From Alligator mississippiensis (Eukaryota > Chordata > Crocodylia > Alligatoridae), in NCBI RefSeq assembly GCF_030867095.1, contig NC_081828.1:47841434-47905433 (forward strand): 64,000 bases of DNA. Reading direction: 5' to 3'. This document shows, one piece after another, positions 49,973-61,500 of the stretch. The notes beneath the pieces are model-generated. The model searched no databases, had not been told where the DNA came from, and worked only from the letters and a program-made list of their open reading frames with translations. The position numbers were made by a program, and so were the translations under genes. Position 1 is the first letter of the stretch, and each line of letters begins with the position of its first letter.

Positions 49973-50039
49973 AGCCTCAGGGCAGAGTTGTCAGAAATCA
50001 CTTCTGTCCACTACTCTTATGCTCAAAGCATCATAGGCT
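49973..50039 (-). ncRNA. SNORD75: SNORD75 (box C/D snoRNA)
   Basis: AGCCTATGATGCTTTGAGC opens it; GTAGTGGACAGAAGTGATTT precedes D' CTGA; box D is CTGA; the terminal stem is AGCCT/AGGCT. Box C ends in C (ATGATGC) as in the human gene. In the second GAS5 intron. Confidence 0.93.
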
Positions 50040-51001
50040 GTCCATTTTCATAAGTCTTATTTCAGCCCCTTCAGATACACTGCTGGTGTCACTATCTTTA
50101 TAAGGATGAGCTAGCACACCCCAAATCAAGCCACTATTTAACCCAACTCTCCAAAAAGTTTGAGTAGTTAAAAATGGAGGAGGAAATGATCACTTCAAAT
50201 CCCATAAGGCTGATTAAAGTTCTATGAAGCAACCCACGTACAGCCACTAAGATCATGTGATAAACTTGGTTATCTAAAACACAGGGAAAGAATGGCACTC
50301 CTCACACAACAATTACTACCAGTACATACATTTAGAGCCAAGAACCATACAAATAATTACCAGGTACGTTATAGAGCAATCCCAGCCTTACATCTGGAAA
50401 TCAGCAAGTACTCCAGGCAGCTAGAAGTGTTCCCCCCTGCAGTAGCTTTTTTTTTTTTTATTAAGCCTCATACTTAAAATGCAGTTCCAACCTGTTTTCC
50501 AGCCAATGAAAAAAGAATGCCGAGTCATCTCAAGTCTTCTGAAACAGGAAAGCAGTGTTAGTAGTCCAACATTTCTTTGCTCTCAGAAAAAGCTTTATTC
50601 CTAAAAGCAAAACATGCAAAAAAAAAAAAAAAAAAAAAAGATTCTCATCCTAAAACTTGTCCGGTAAGAAGTGAAAGAAAACCGCTCCAGGGTTCTCCAT
50701 TCCTAATGAACATGAACAGGTTTCCCTGTAGTGTCTTATAAATACACTTAACCTTTTTTGTAAGCCTGCTCCCCAGCATGTAAAGTGCCTGTTAATACCA
50801 ACTACAAGGCCTTCTGTAACAAGAAAAATCCAGCCTAGCAGCATGGCTTAGATGATCAAGGAGTTACCTTTATACAAAACTACACCTGCATAGGGGCATC
50901 CTGTATAAGCCCTGCAATAAAATACTTTTACTCTAGACCACATGAATTACAGCCATAACAGCTACGCTACTGACCCATGGTCAATACATCCCCATGTCCA
51001 G

Positions 51002-51070
51002 CTCAGAGATGTTGGTATTCATCACACTCTCAGATGTCCCTACCAACAGAGTTTTCATCACATGCAGGTA
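51002..51070 (-). ncRNA. SNORD74: SNORD74 (box C/D snoRNA)
   Basis: It has C GTGATGA, the guide CTGTTGGTAGGGACAT before D' CTGA, C' GTGATGA followed by ATACCAACATCT, and D box CTGA. The guide is identical to human SNORD74 as I recall it. In the first GAS5 intron, as in mammals. Confidence 0.95.
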
Positions 51071-51519
51071 CATGGGAAGCAAGTTCAACCAAGAGGCGAT
51101 GCTAACACTAAAAAGCAAGCATAAGTCTGACACGCTGGCTGTTGCTACAACAAAACCCTCCCTAAGGAAGGAGACCAAGTCGCAATTCAATGCTCAGCAA
51201 TCCTCCTCAACCCCATGCTCATGCAGTGTTTTTAAGTGGAAGGTCCTCAGCTGTAACATGCCTTCTCCACCAGGCACCTTCTACCTAGGTGCATGAAGTA
51301 ACTTACTAGTTCTCTTCTCTACAACCAGTTCCTGCCTCTAGGCCCACAACTCCTGACTGCAAAAGCTGCTGATGGGGCACGTGCTGCTTCAGCCAACTCA
51401 TTGTATAATGCTGGATTAGTCACTGGATATCAAAGCAACAAGACAGGGCCACAAAGCCAAGTCACGCCCTTCTCCACCCACCTGCTGGTGGAACTCAGCA
51501 GTCCGAGGCTTCCTCTAGT

Positions 51520-52000
51520 CTAGGGCAAAGGTTTGCAATACGGCTTGCAGGCCAGATCCAACCTGCAGAGGGGCTCTGTCCAGCTTGTAGTGGACCCCTC
51601 AGTCCTGTTTGGCCCATGGCACATCCTGCCACCCCAGGCACACAGCAGGGCAGGGGCAGCGCCACAGCTAGACTGCATCCCTAAGCAGCCAAGGCAGTGG
51701 CTGCTCTCCCCAGACTTGTGGTACTGACAGGGACCCACATGCACAGCCTCAAGTCCAGCCCACCCCATACCTGCTCTGGACCACCTGCCCATGCTGAGCA
51801 GCGGTGGCAGCCTGGCAGAAGCTGCTGCTTGGAAATGCCCCCTCCTCACCAAGACCTTTCTGGCTGCAGCTGCCCAGGGCCAGCACCCCAGCTACCCCCT
51901 GCAGCTCCTCTCCACTGCCTTCCCATCGGGCAGCCTGGAGGCAGTGGCCACAAGGATGGAGGAGCCACAGGGCAGACAAGGCAGGCCTTGGGTAGCTGTA
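51520..52000. repeat. GC-rich hAT-like remnant in GAS5 intron 1
   Basis: ggcaaaggtttgcaatacgg, ggccagatccaacctgcaga and ttggcccatggca resemble wording in the repeats at 3360, 9120 and 24380. Ends unclear. It merges on the right into the CpG island. Confidence 0.3.
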
Positions 52001-52059
52001 GCAAGAACGCCCCAGCAGTGGTGAGGGGAGGGGCCACTTCTCCCGTGCCCAGCAGCAGC

Positions 52060-53450
52060 TTCTACCCACCGATGCTCAGCCTGGGTGGCACAGACGCGGG
52101 GTCGGTGGCGGCGAGAGGAGCCGCAGCCCGCGTGCGCTCCGGGCTGGCCAGGGGCCGTGCTGACTGCTGCGTGCACGGCCTGCGGGCCCCCGTCACTGCT
52201 CAGCCTTGCTGCAGGGAGAGCCTGGCGCCCTAGTGCTGAGCAGACAGCACGGGGCACAAGCCGGCTCAGGACACCTGCCAGCGCCACGAGGCGGGGCGAT
52301 ACCGCCCGCGTCCCGAGCGCCGCGCTCCCCCAGGCAGAGCCCAGCGTCCGCCGCGCAGGGGGGCTCCCACGGACTGCATCCCCCAGCGAGCACCGCGCCG
52401 CGGGTAAACACGGGCGCAGCAGCCGGCGGCGCGGTGTACTCTGGGAGCTGTAGTGCACCACAGCGGGACTCCCGCGTGGCCATGGGTCCGGGCTCGGGGC
52501 GGCCTAGAGCCACGCAGCCGCCGAGGCCCGGCTCCACACGCGGCGCCGCCCGAGGGGGGCGGGTGGTAATCCAACTCCATCCGGCCCCGCGCGCCGCCAT
52601 CCGCGGAGAAGCCGCCGTCCCGGAGACCCCGCAGCGCCCAGACAGCGCGATGGAGCCCGCGCGGTCCGGCACCGCGGGCCTTCGGTGCGGCCGAAACCGC
52701 CACTTACCAGCTAGGCCTTTGCCCGCCACCCCTTGCGCTGCCTGCCGAAAAAGGAAGGGGTAGGGGCGGTGCCACCGCTATTTATAGCCCGGCGGAGCGC
52801 GGTCACGTGGGTGCGGGGCCCGCGGGGCCGCTTCTCACAGGAGCGCCCTGCTGGTGACGCACAGGTCCCGTCCCCCGCGCAGTGATGGCGGCCGCATTCC
52901 ATGGGGCGGGGCCACATGACGCACGGGCCGCTCCTCGCCGGGGCGGGGAGAGGCAGGAGATGGGAGCGCGGGGCTGGGGGAGGGGGGATTCTCTTCCGGC
53001 GCGCGGCCCGCTCGGGGGGTTCGCTTCCGGGACGGCGTCCGGCCCTGCCCACCCCGGGAGGTAGGTGCCTGCTCGGGGCCGGGGCTTGGCACCCGCGGCG
53101 GGGCGGGGCAGGGCGGAGCTGCCGTGCCGCCCCTCGTGGGGCAGGTGCCGGGGGCCGCAGCCCGAGCGCTGCCCGCTCCCCCCGCGGCTCCCGGCCCGAG
53201 CCCGCGCTGTCACCGCCGCCCCCGGGGGCGCCTCCCCCGGCGCCGGGCTGGGCTCCCCCTTCGGGGATGCGCGGCGGCTGCCCACAGCCCTGGGCCGCCC
53301 CTCGGCCGCAGCCCCGCCGGGCTTGTCGTGTATCGGCTGCGTGTCTGTGCCCTGCTCCGTGTGTCGTCTGCGTGGCCCGTGTCGTGTGTCCCGGGGGGAC
53401 CCCTTGGCTGCGCAGTGGTTAAGGGCAGAGCCGCGTGGAGGGGGGAGGGA
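52060..53450. promoter_or_regulatory. CpG island, bidirectional GAS5/ZBTB37 promoter
   Basis: This CpG-dense block separates the divergent genes. On the minus side, a TATA-like TATAAATA (52786-52779) lies about 25-30 bases before the 5'TOP pyrimidine run, which defines the GAS5 start. On the plus side, a splice donor (GGAG|GTAGGT) at 53060/53061 ends the likely first ZBTB37 exon. CCAAT, ETS-like CTTCCGG (52994, 53025) and Sp1-like GGGGCGGGG motifs are present. Many long open frames here are composition artefacts. Confidence 0.8.
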
Positions 53451-56400
53451 TGCTCATGGCAGACGAGCCTCCCTGCTGTTAGCCCCTGAGCCCCTTTCAG
53501 CCTGGGGCCACGACACACAACGGGCGACAACACTACGAAAGGGTCGTGGGCGAACTTTAAAAATGGGCTCTTGTTGAAGGAGAAGGACGCAGGGAACTTG
53601 CGCTTTCCCTTGCCGGCTAGCAGAGTCCCAGCCTGCAAGGGGCTGCTCACACTGGGGCCAAGGGACAGTGGGTTGGGAGTGAGGGGCACTGGGCTGGGAC
53701 TGGCCATCGATGTTTACAAATGCGTCCTGGTGCCAAAAAAAGGTTAAGACCCGCTGCCCTAGACTTCCTGCAGCCACCAGTGGGTGACCTGGGTCTCTGT
53801 GGGGCATCTCCCGCGGTGCTCAGCCACTGCTGGGGCTAGCCCTGGCCGGCTTCTGCGGAGCGTCCGCTCCTCCCCACCCCCAGCTGCAAGACCATTCCCA
53901 CACTTTCCTGAAGCTGCCTCTTGCATCAGGGAGAGGACTCTGCTTTCCTCACGCTGAGCTGCCATGCTCCTAAACTGAGATGTATACAGCTTGGTGCATG
54001 TGAAGTTATGAAATACAGCCCCTTCTCTGAGGAACTTACTCATCTTACACAGCTTTGTTTGGGTGCTGCTGGGTGGGAGCAATGAGGACAAAGGTTCTTA
54101 TGATAAGCTTATGGGGTTGCTTTGGTTTGTTTAGCTATAACAGCTTCTTGCTGGCTTTGCACATTTTCTGCAAGGGTCTAAGTTCCTTCTAGGAGTTATT
54201 TGACCAAAATTGGAGCAAAAGAGACGAACGCAAGATGATGCAAGGTCAGGAGGAAGATGCATTGGAGAAAAATGGTTTTGAGGAGAGACAGATGTCATCA
54301 GGAGGGTCAAAGAATAGTGACAAAGGCCAGGAAGACAAGTGTAGGTAGCACAAATGTGAGCCATCAAGATGTGGCACCAGTGTTTAACCAGTTGGTGACA
54401 GACTTGAGGACTGTATGGAGGGTGGGTGGTGACAGTTTGTAAGGAAAAGACTATGGTATAATAAAGGTTTCCTTGAAGCCCTGGTACTCTAATTGTGGAG
54501 AGGGGTAGGGGGACTTTTGTAGCATCCTTTGATGCTTTCTCTAGGTCTCATGCCTTTAGAGAGCTGGTCCCTGATGGGAAGCATGAACCTTGCAAAGACT
54601 TGAGATGCAAAAGATGAAATGGTTACAAGACTGCATTAGTGATCGAAACGTGCCCTGGTGGCTGATATTGGCGGAGTCCCTAATGGGAGAGAGCCTTTTG
54701 CATGCCATTACAAGAAATTTGCCATGAACAGCAGTGCTGGAACTGTCACCTGCTTTTAGCATGATGGTGGGGAGGTGAAGAGGAGAGCTGGCAAACCTCT
54801 CCTGTCCCTCTGGTGCCACGGCTTTTTTTGACTGTGATTTGATGATACCCTTTTATCATAATGGGCAGCCATCCCATTGCATCCTTTCCAGCCCCAGAGA
54901 TGTGATCAGAGGTAGGGAAGTGGATTGTTTTATATTTATTTTTCTTGGGTGGGGAGAAGCTTGTTTTGTTGTATCTTTGCATTTGAATATTTTATTCTGT
55001 TCTTATAATGTCTGTCTTTTTTGTCGTTAGCTGCCTTGAGTCTCTTTTTGGGAAGGGCAGTATATAAATCAAATAAAATAAGTGGAGAAGTTTCTGAAGC
55101 GAAGCAAGAATCAAGTGTGGTTTACTCTCTAAATAAAACTTGTTTCCAGCCAGGCATCTAAATACGGGACTCTTTACATATGGAGCTTAAACAGTATTGC
55201 CAACCCCAACCATTCAAAAACCATGGTTCAGTCTAGTCCCCCCCAGGAGAATTTAAAAAGCAAATTAATTTGGAGGCTTTAGTTGCTGTGCTCGTCAGTC
55301 TTCCGGATTCATGTTATCAAGTATTTATCTGCAGCTATGAATTTTAGAAGCTCCCTCCCACCCATGAGAAGTTGCAGGTATCTCCTAAATCCAGGGAAAA
55401 TGGCCTTGAGACACCACCAAATAAAGACTAAATGGCCAAATGAGAATTGGCAAATTCACTTTGAGGGATAAGTTAGTGGCCAGATCTCCCATTTCAGTTC
55501 AGAATGGACAAGTTCTGGGTACCAATTATAATACAAAAGCTAATGCACTTGATCAGTAACAGTTCATATTCCCAATCCACAAGTGCCAAGTTTCTTCAGC
55601 TCAACTCAACACTCCAAGAAGTCCAGGAAGGCAAAGGTTTTACAGTGTTTTTCAGGGATCATCAACTTTCTGAGTAAGGATATAGTCAATATGAGTATTC
55701 ACTGAAATTTGTATTCTTCCAACCTTAAGCAGGTGTCTAGGGGGTCTCAGCTGGTCTCAAGCACATTAGGAGTCTCAGCTGGTCTCAAGCAGCATATTCT
55801 CAACCTGTAAAAGCTAGACATTAACACTTTAAAACTGCAACAAAACTAGATCAGAGCTGTTGCATCCTTTGGGGCACAAGCATAATATGCTGTACTTCCT
55901 AATAAGAGCACTACTTAGCCAAAGTTTAAAGTTGCTCTTCAGATGAAAGCTTGGAGAGGATGGACATGTTGCATTAACAAAGGCTTTCTGTTATGCTAAG
56001 ATTAGGAATGCAAATGCAGGAAATGCAAAAATTGAGGTTTCACTGCAGCGTTACCTCCCATGGTGCAAGTTTACTATCTCTTACAGCTCCTGTTTTACCA
56101 TGTAAGCCCTGCATACACCGTGGGCAAGTGAAGTGTCAGACAAATGGCCCATCAGGCAAAAAGATATAAGGCCGACTCTTCTCATTTAGGTTTATCCCAG
56201 ACCCAGTACAAAAGCTTCTCTTTTCAGCTCCAAGTTGAACAAAGATTTGTGTAGCCCCTTGTCTTGCACTTAAAAGCCAGTCCTGATTTTCCTTTTCTCA
56301 GAGTTAAAGCAAACAAACTCACAGATTGTCTTCAGGCTTCTCAGGGAGTAGCTGACTCCTCACTATGGTTGTATAACCCCACTGCCAGCAGCCTATATTT

Positions 56401-57150
56401 ACATACAAGTAGGTTCTCTTCCTTCACTTCATATATGTGCAAAGCTAATTTCCTGGGAGGCTGAGTTCGAGCTGCTTCCAAACCCTGCACATTATCCTTT
56501 CTTGAGCATAGTCCTGCCCTGGAAATCTAGGGCTTCCTGACCCAGATAATTGGTGTGTAGCATGCCCTCAGCCTGTGCTCTCCTGGGTATATTTGATAGA
56601 AAATGTCTGCAAGGCTTTAAAAGAGAAAAAAATGGTCTTTGATTTTATTTTAGAAATCTGGCAGTTGGAAAACTGATAGGACTATGAGACTGTAAATCTC
56701 CATCTTGCAAAGTTTCAAGAATATCAATGGGGTCACCGGAACGATGGAACCACTAAAACAAGTTAATACACGTACATGCATACCTTTTTGCTGTATCATG
56801 CTAGTGATACCAAATAGTGAAAACTTTAAGAGGGCAAGTAACTTATGTTCAAATTGCTTTTTTTCCTACTAGTTTCACTGTAATACTCTGCAAGCAGTTT
56901 GAAAAGTTCCATGTGTTAAAAATGCAATGTTTTTGTCCCTTCAGTTAAGGGGAGAATGTTCATAATGAGTCCTCCGAATCTGCCAGCAAAATTAGGGAAG
57001 ACAACTTGATATTTCTGATGCTGCTAAGGGAAAATCCACCGGGGGAAAAAACCATAAACACACTTTTTGGCCTTCCTGCTACATCTGAAGAAACAAAAAA
57101 GAATACCAACCTATCTTCCTCTACTTTGTATGTCACTATTACCATTACAG
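52990..57150 (+). other. ZBTB37: ZBTB37 5' UTR exons and first introns
   Basis: The probable first exon ends at 53060. A possible second non-coding exon is 56945-57150, with acceptor TGTCCCTTCAG and donor ACAGGTAAGAG. Between them I see no gene. The intron holds a tandem duplication of a 35-bp word (ggtctcagctggtctcaagc) near 55741-55795 and a repeat tail ending near 55080 (gctgccttgagtctcttttt ... gtatataaatcaaataaa), which looks like a SINE/LINE 3' end. Confidence 0.45.
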
Positions 57151-57964
57151 GTAAGAGCTCAAGTTTTGTGTTTCCTTGTTTATGTTTTAAATTCTGACCT
57201 GAGCATTGCATTAACTTAGACCTTCACACAACATTTTTTTTAAGCTGGGAGGCAAGATGAGGAACCTTAAGATGTGGCATGGTGATGTTGTGCAATCATT
57301 TTGCACAACTTTTACATTTTAATCTTAACCACATTGGAGATGCTCAAAATTCCTACCTGTGGCATTGCACAATTCTGTCTTATTTTGCACAACTCCTGTG
57401 TGTCAAGCTACTGTGCAGCTTCATGTTTAGTAACATATTTTGCTCTGCACACACGGAACCTGTTTTTGCTCATAAGCATGCAGTGTCCTGCAACTGCATC
57501 AGTTCAGACCACCACTAAAGTCTAAGGTCCCAGTCCTGCAAAGATGCACATGATTAACGTTGCCTCTGTTTTGTCCCTTTTGACTTTGTTTCTCAGAATA
57601 GACATAAAATTGGAGCCAGGAACTTTCTAGATTCTGTAACAATATTCTGATGCCTGCAACGTTCTCTCCGATCAGCTCTTCAGATGCTGTCCACATTTAT
57701 GCCACAAGTGGTCTTTGAGCACTATTTGTTTTTTCTTGGTATGCACCTAAAACTTTGCCCATATATGGTCAAGGCTCATTTTTAGACTTTGCCAAAATGG
57801 TACAGGACAATCATAAAAAATGATGGAAAGGAAATTAATTATACCTTTTTTGTTAATTGCCACTCACAAATAGCGTTACGCTCTATGCATGATGAAAATG
57901 TTAGCTACAGTAACTTATGTTTGTATAGAAGGAGTCTGGCCCAGCATACGGCATACAAGACTTG

Positions 57965-58085
57965 GAGCTGAGAATGGGATTCTATTCTTGCCTCTCTTAC
58001 TGACTTGCTATGTGACCTTTGGGCAAGTTTTAGAAGTGCCTGTTAGCACTGAGTGCCTCAGTTTTAAATGACCTGCTTCTGATAC
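57965..58085 (+). repeat. MIR-like SINE fragment
   Basis: The wording cttgctatgtgacctttggg, caagtttta and gtgcctcagttttaaatg follows the 5' part of MIR (gctgtgtgaccttgggcaag ... gtgcctcagttt). In a ZBTB37 5' intron. Confidence 0.6.
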
Positions 58086-58589
58086 CTTGGGTCACTGAGT
58101 TGAAATGGAGTTCCTGGAAGCGGGGTGACTAAAGTTATTGGACATATTTATGCCTTTGTAAAACTTGGAGAATTGTGTTCTCTCTCTTTTTTAAGGTACT
58201 TTGCTACTGGCCGATGATGTTCCAAGCAAGCAATTACATATTTTAATATATGAATCATTTTAATACTCTTTTTATAATGGAATATCACTCTTGACTGGAC
58301 CTATCCCACAGGCCTGTTGGGTAAAACATTTTGAGTTCTAAGCAGTAGGGAACTGTGTTTGTGCGTCCATAAAAGACCCGCATTAGTTTTCTGTGGAGAG
58401 ATTCCCAGCATGAAAAACCTGGAAAATCATTATGAAGCCTATTAAATGAAGGTGCACAGTACCTCAGTGAAAATGGGAGGTTTTGACACTCCAGAGCTGA
58501 AAGCTGCTCTAAATGGAAGCTATTTTTAACACTATTAAGAGTCCTGTTTTTCTTTCCAGTAGGACTGTACACCTGCAACTGGGATAAAC

Positions 58590-61500
58590 ATGGAGAAAAA
58601 TGGGAACATTCAGCTGGAGATTCCGGACTTCAGCAACTCTGTCCTGAGCCACCTGAACCAGCTGCGTATGCAAGGCCGCTTGTGTGACATAGTAGTCAAC
58701 GTACAGGGACAGGCTTTCCGTGCTCACAAAGTGGTGCTGGCTGCCAGTTCACCTTACTTCCGTGACCATATGTCCTTGAACGAGATGAGCACAGTCTCCA
58801 TTTCGGTCATCAAGAATCCCTCTGTTTTTGAACAGCTCCTTTCCTTCTGTTATACCGGGCGGATATGCTTGCAGCTGGCTGACATCATAAGTTACCTGAC
58901 AGCAGCCAGCTTTCTGCAGATGCAGCACATTATAGACAAATGCACACAGATCCTTGAGGGAATTCACTTCAAAATTAATGTGGCAGAAGTTGAAGCAGAA
59001 CTGAGCCAAACTAGGACAAAGCATCAGGAGAGGCCCCCTGAGTCTCACCGGGTTACCCCAAATCTAACCCGCTCACTGAGTCCACGCCACAACACTCCAA
59101 AAGGGAGTCGTCTGGGCCAGGTCAGCACAGTACTTGACATTCGGGAGCTGAGCCCCCCTGAGGAGTCCACCAGCCCTCAGATAATAGAGCAAAGCTCAGA
59201 CGTGGAGAGTAGGGAGCCCATACTGCGAATTAACAGAGCAGGGCAGTGGTACGTGGAGACTGGAGTGGCAGACCGCGGAGGACGGAATGATGATGATGTT
59301 AGGGTGCTTAGTGGAGTACGTATCAAAACAGAGAACCTGGAAGAGTGGCTAGGGACAGAAAACCAGCCCTCTGGAGAAGACGGGAGCAGTGCTGAAGAGG
59401 TCACTGCCATGGTGATTGACACAACAGGCCATGGATCATTGGGCCAAGAGACCTATACATTAGGGTCTTCAGGGGCCAAAGTGGTCAGGCCAACCAGCAG
59501 TGAGATTGACAGGTGGGTTTCCTTTAACACATTTACAGGGAAGGGCTGGAAAGGTAAACTGCAGTTTGTTTGTACAATTTGTTCGCCTGTCTTTCTGACC
59601 ACCTCATGCTGTTCTCAGGAATTTTTGTAGTCTTGCAAAAAGAATATACCTCAGGACCAAGAATGTAGTTGCTATATGGTGACCCAGAACTGTATCTCCA
59701 GTTACAAACTAGGTGGGTAATGGCTAGATTCTCCATCACTTGCACAGAAATTGGGTCTCTCAGAGATCTTAGTATTGGAATTACTCAGTGAAATTCAATG
59801 ACTTGTTGCCTCTTCTGGCTTTAACACCTTTGAATCTGTGAACCCTGCTGTTTCAGAAACAAACCAGTCAACAGCTCTGAGTCAGAAAGTCTGGCTCCCA
59901 GTGGTACAGGACTACAGGATTTGATGTGCCTTGCAGGTTTTAAGTCCCTACCTGAAGCAATTTAAATTTGAGGAAGGGGAGTGGGAGAGAATATTTTGGA
60001 TCAGGTTACTCACAGGTGGTTCCTTACGCAGCAATGTCTATGGTAAGAGCAGAAAGTCTTTATTTATAATAGGTGGTTAAATCTGTTGTGTGATGCCTCC
60101 ATCCTTGCATCCCCTCCATCCTTGGATCTGATTAAAGCAAAAGGGACTGTTGTGCTTTCCTTTTCCCTCATTCTCTCTTCTCCTTCCCCCACACCCTTCT
60201 GCTTCTGTTGATCAGCAGCTTCCTAGAAATAGTAGATATCTTGATATTTTCATTTAAAGCTTAAAAAAATCTCTATATAAGAAATAATCCCTTACTGGCC
60301 TCCAGGGAGGAAAAAAAAAAAAAAACAACAACAACAACAACAAAAAACACTTATCTGACAGGTTTTCTTCCTTTCTAATTTCTTGCTTCAGTTGGCTTCA
60401 GGCACTTGTGTATTTGTCTTTTCACTGATAGTTCCTTTCTTGGGGCCCATTTGCATCACCTATGTGACATGCTTCAGCTTCACTTACCCAGACAGAGAAT
60501 TTTCTTCTCTTACAGTGCTCTCTGTCTGAGTTGCTGGGCTATAGGGTTTACTTTGGATATGGATAGATAAACAACTTACTGTGGGATAAAAGAGGTATGG
60601 GCTTTACCAGGCATCTGCTGTTCTGTGATAATTGACTAGGTTGCATGCCTATCGTAAATAGAAGCTAAACTGTGATAATTTATCCCTCCTTCGTTGATGG
60701 CTAGGCTTCCACAGTTCAGCTTTCATTTACCCTGCAGTAAAAACCTGCTTGTGGGTTGTCACGGCGGGGTCCTCGCGGAGGGCCGTGATCTCCTCAAGGT
60801 CCCTCGCTCCGTGTACAGGCCGGCCCAAGGCACCCTCTAATTCTCGCCCGCCACGTCTTGTTGGAAATATATTAGGGAGGCTGCCTATGACTCCCTGGGC
60901 ACGGCTACTCGGGACCTCTGTCCCGTCGGTTTTTCCGGACCCCTGGGGTCTCCCGATACGGTGGGTGTTCCCTGGACACCCTAGCCTTACGGGCTATGCG
61001 TGGCTCCTACCAGCCAAGCAGATGTAATAGACATTGTTAGATTTGTACACCTGCTTCCCGGGCCTCCTCTAAAGTGTAGCCCACTCTGGGCTCTCTCTCG
61101 TGCCCAGCCTCCCACTGGGACTCTCGTCTACTCTGGGACTTCCCTGCCGGTGCGGTCCCACTCAGGGACTCTCTAGCGGCCCTCGGCCCTTCCCTGGCCA
61201 ACCGCACGGATACTCTCTCTGACCCCGGCTCACCGCGCTGCTACTCCCTGTCTTCTCGGGGCAACCGCAGCGCCCTGCCTCAGTTTGAGGGGTGTTGCCG
61301 CACTAGCCTGTGGCCGGGCTCACTATGCCCGTCTTGGGCTCCTCAGTAATTGCCCCGCTCTAGGGCTCCTCAGTATGGCCCCGCTCTAGGGCTCTCTGAT
61401 CTGGGACTCCCCTTCCTCGGGGCTCGCCGTGCCCACCCTGGGCTTCTCGATAACATACTATGGCGCTCCCCCTCTTCAGGGCTCGCCGTGCCCACCCTGG

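Larger units (their letters stand above)
41165..52757 (-). ncRNA. GAS5: GAS5, non-coding snoRNA host gene
   Basis: A 5'TOP RNA whose introns release box C/D snoRNAs. Exons, 5' to 3': 52757-52708, 50911-50868, 49898-49862, 48937-48893, 48428-48400, 47646-47542, 46593-46568, 46112-46073, 45550-45528 (or 45609-45587), possibly 42510-42476, 42170-42129, 41747-41716, 41508-41472, 41285 to about 41165. Nearly all have clean AG/GT borders and are 23-50 bases long (one is 105), as usual for GAS5. The start fits a pyrimidine run (CCCCTTCCTTTTT, from about 52760) some 25-30 bases past a TATA-like TATAAATA (52786-52779). AATAAA at 41195-41190 is the likely poly(A) signal. snoRNA order matches mammals: 74, 75, 76, [80-like copies where 77 should be], 44, 78, 79, 80, 47, 81, plus extra copies. 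Exon sequence itself is not recognisably conserved. It shares a promoter with ZBTB37. Confidence 0.93.

Noticed and set aside
51892-53707. Many open frames of 100-190 codons on both strands
   Set aside because: All lie in or beside the GAS5/ZBTB37 CpG island, overlap each other in several frames and show low-complexity Gly/Arg/Pro/Ala sequence.
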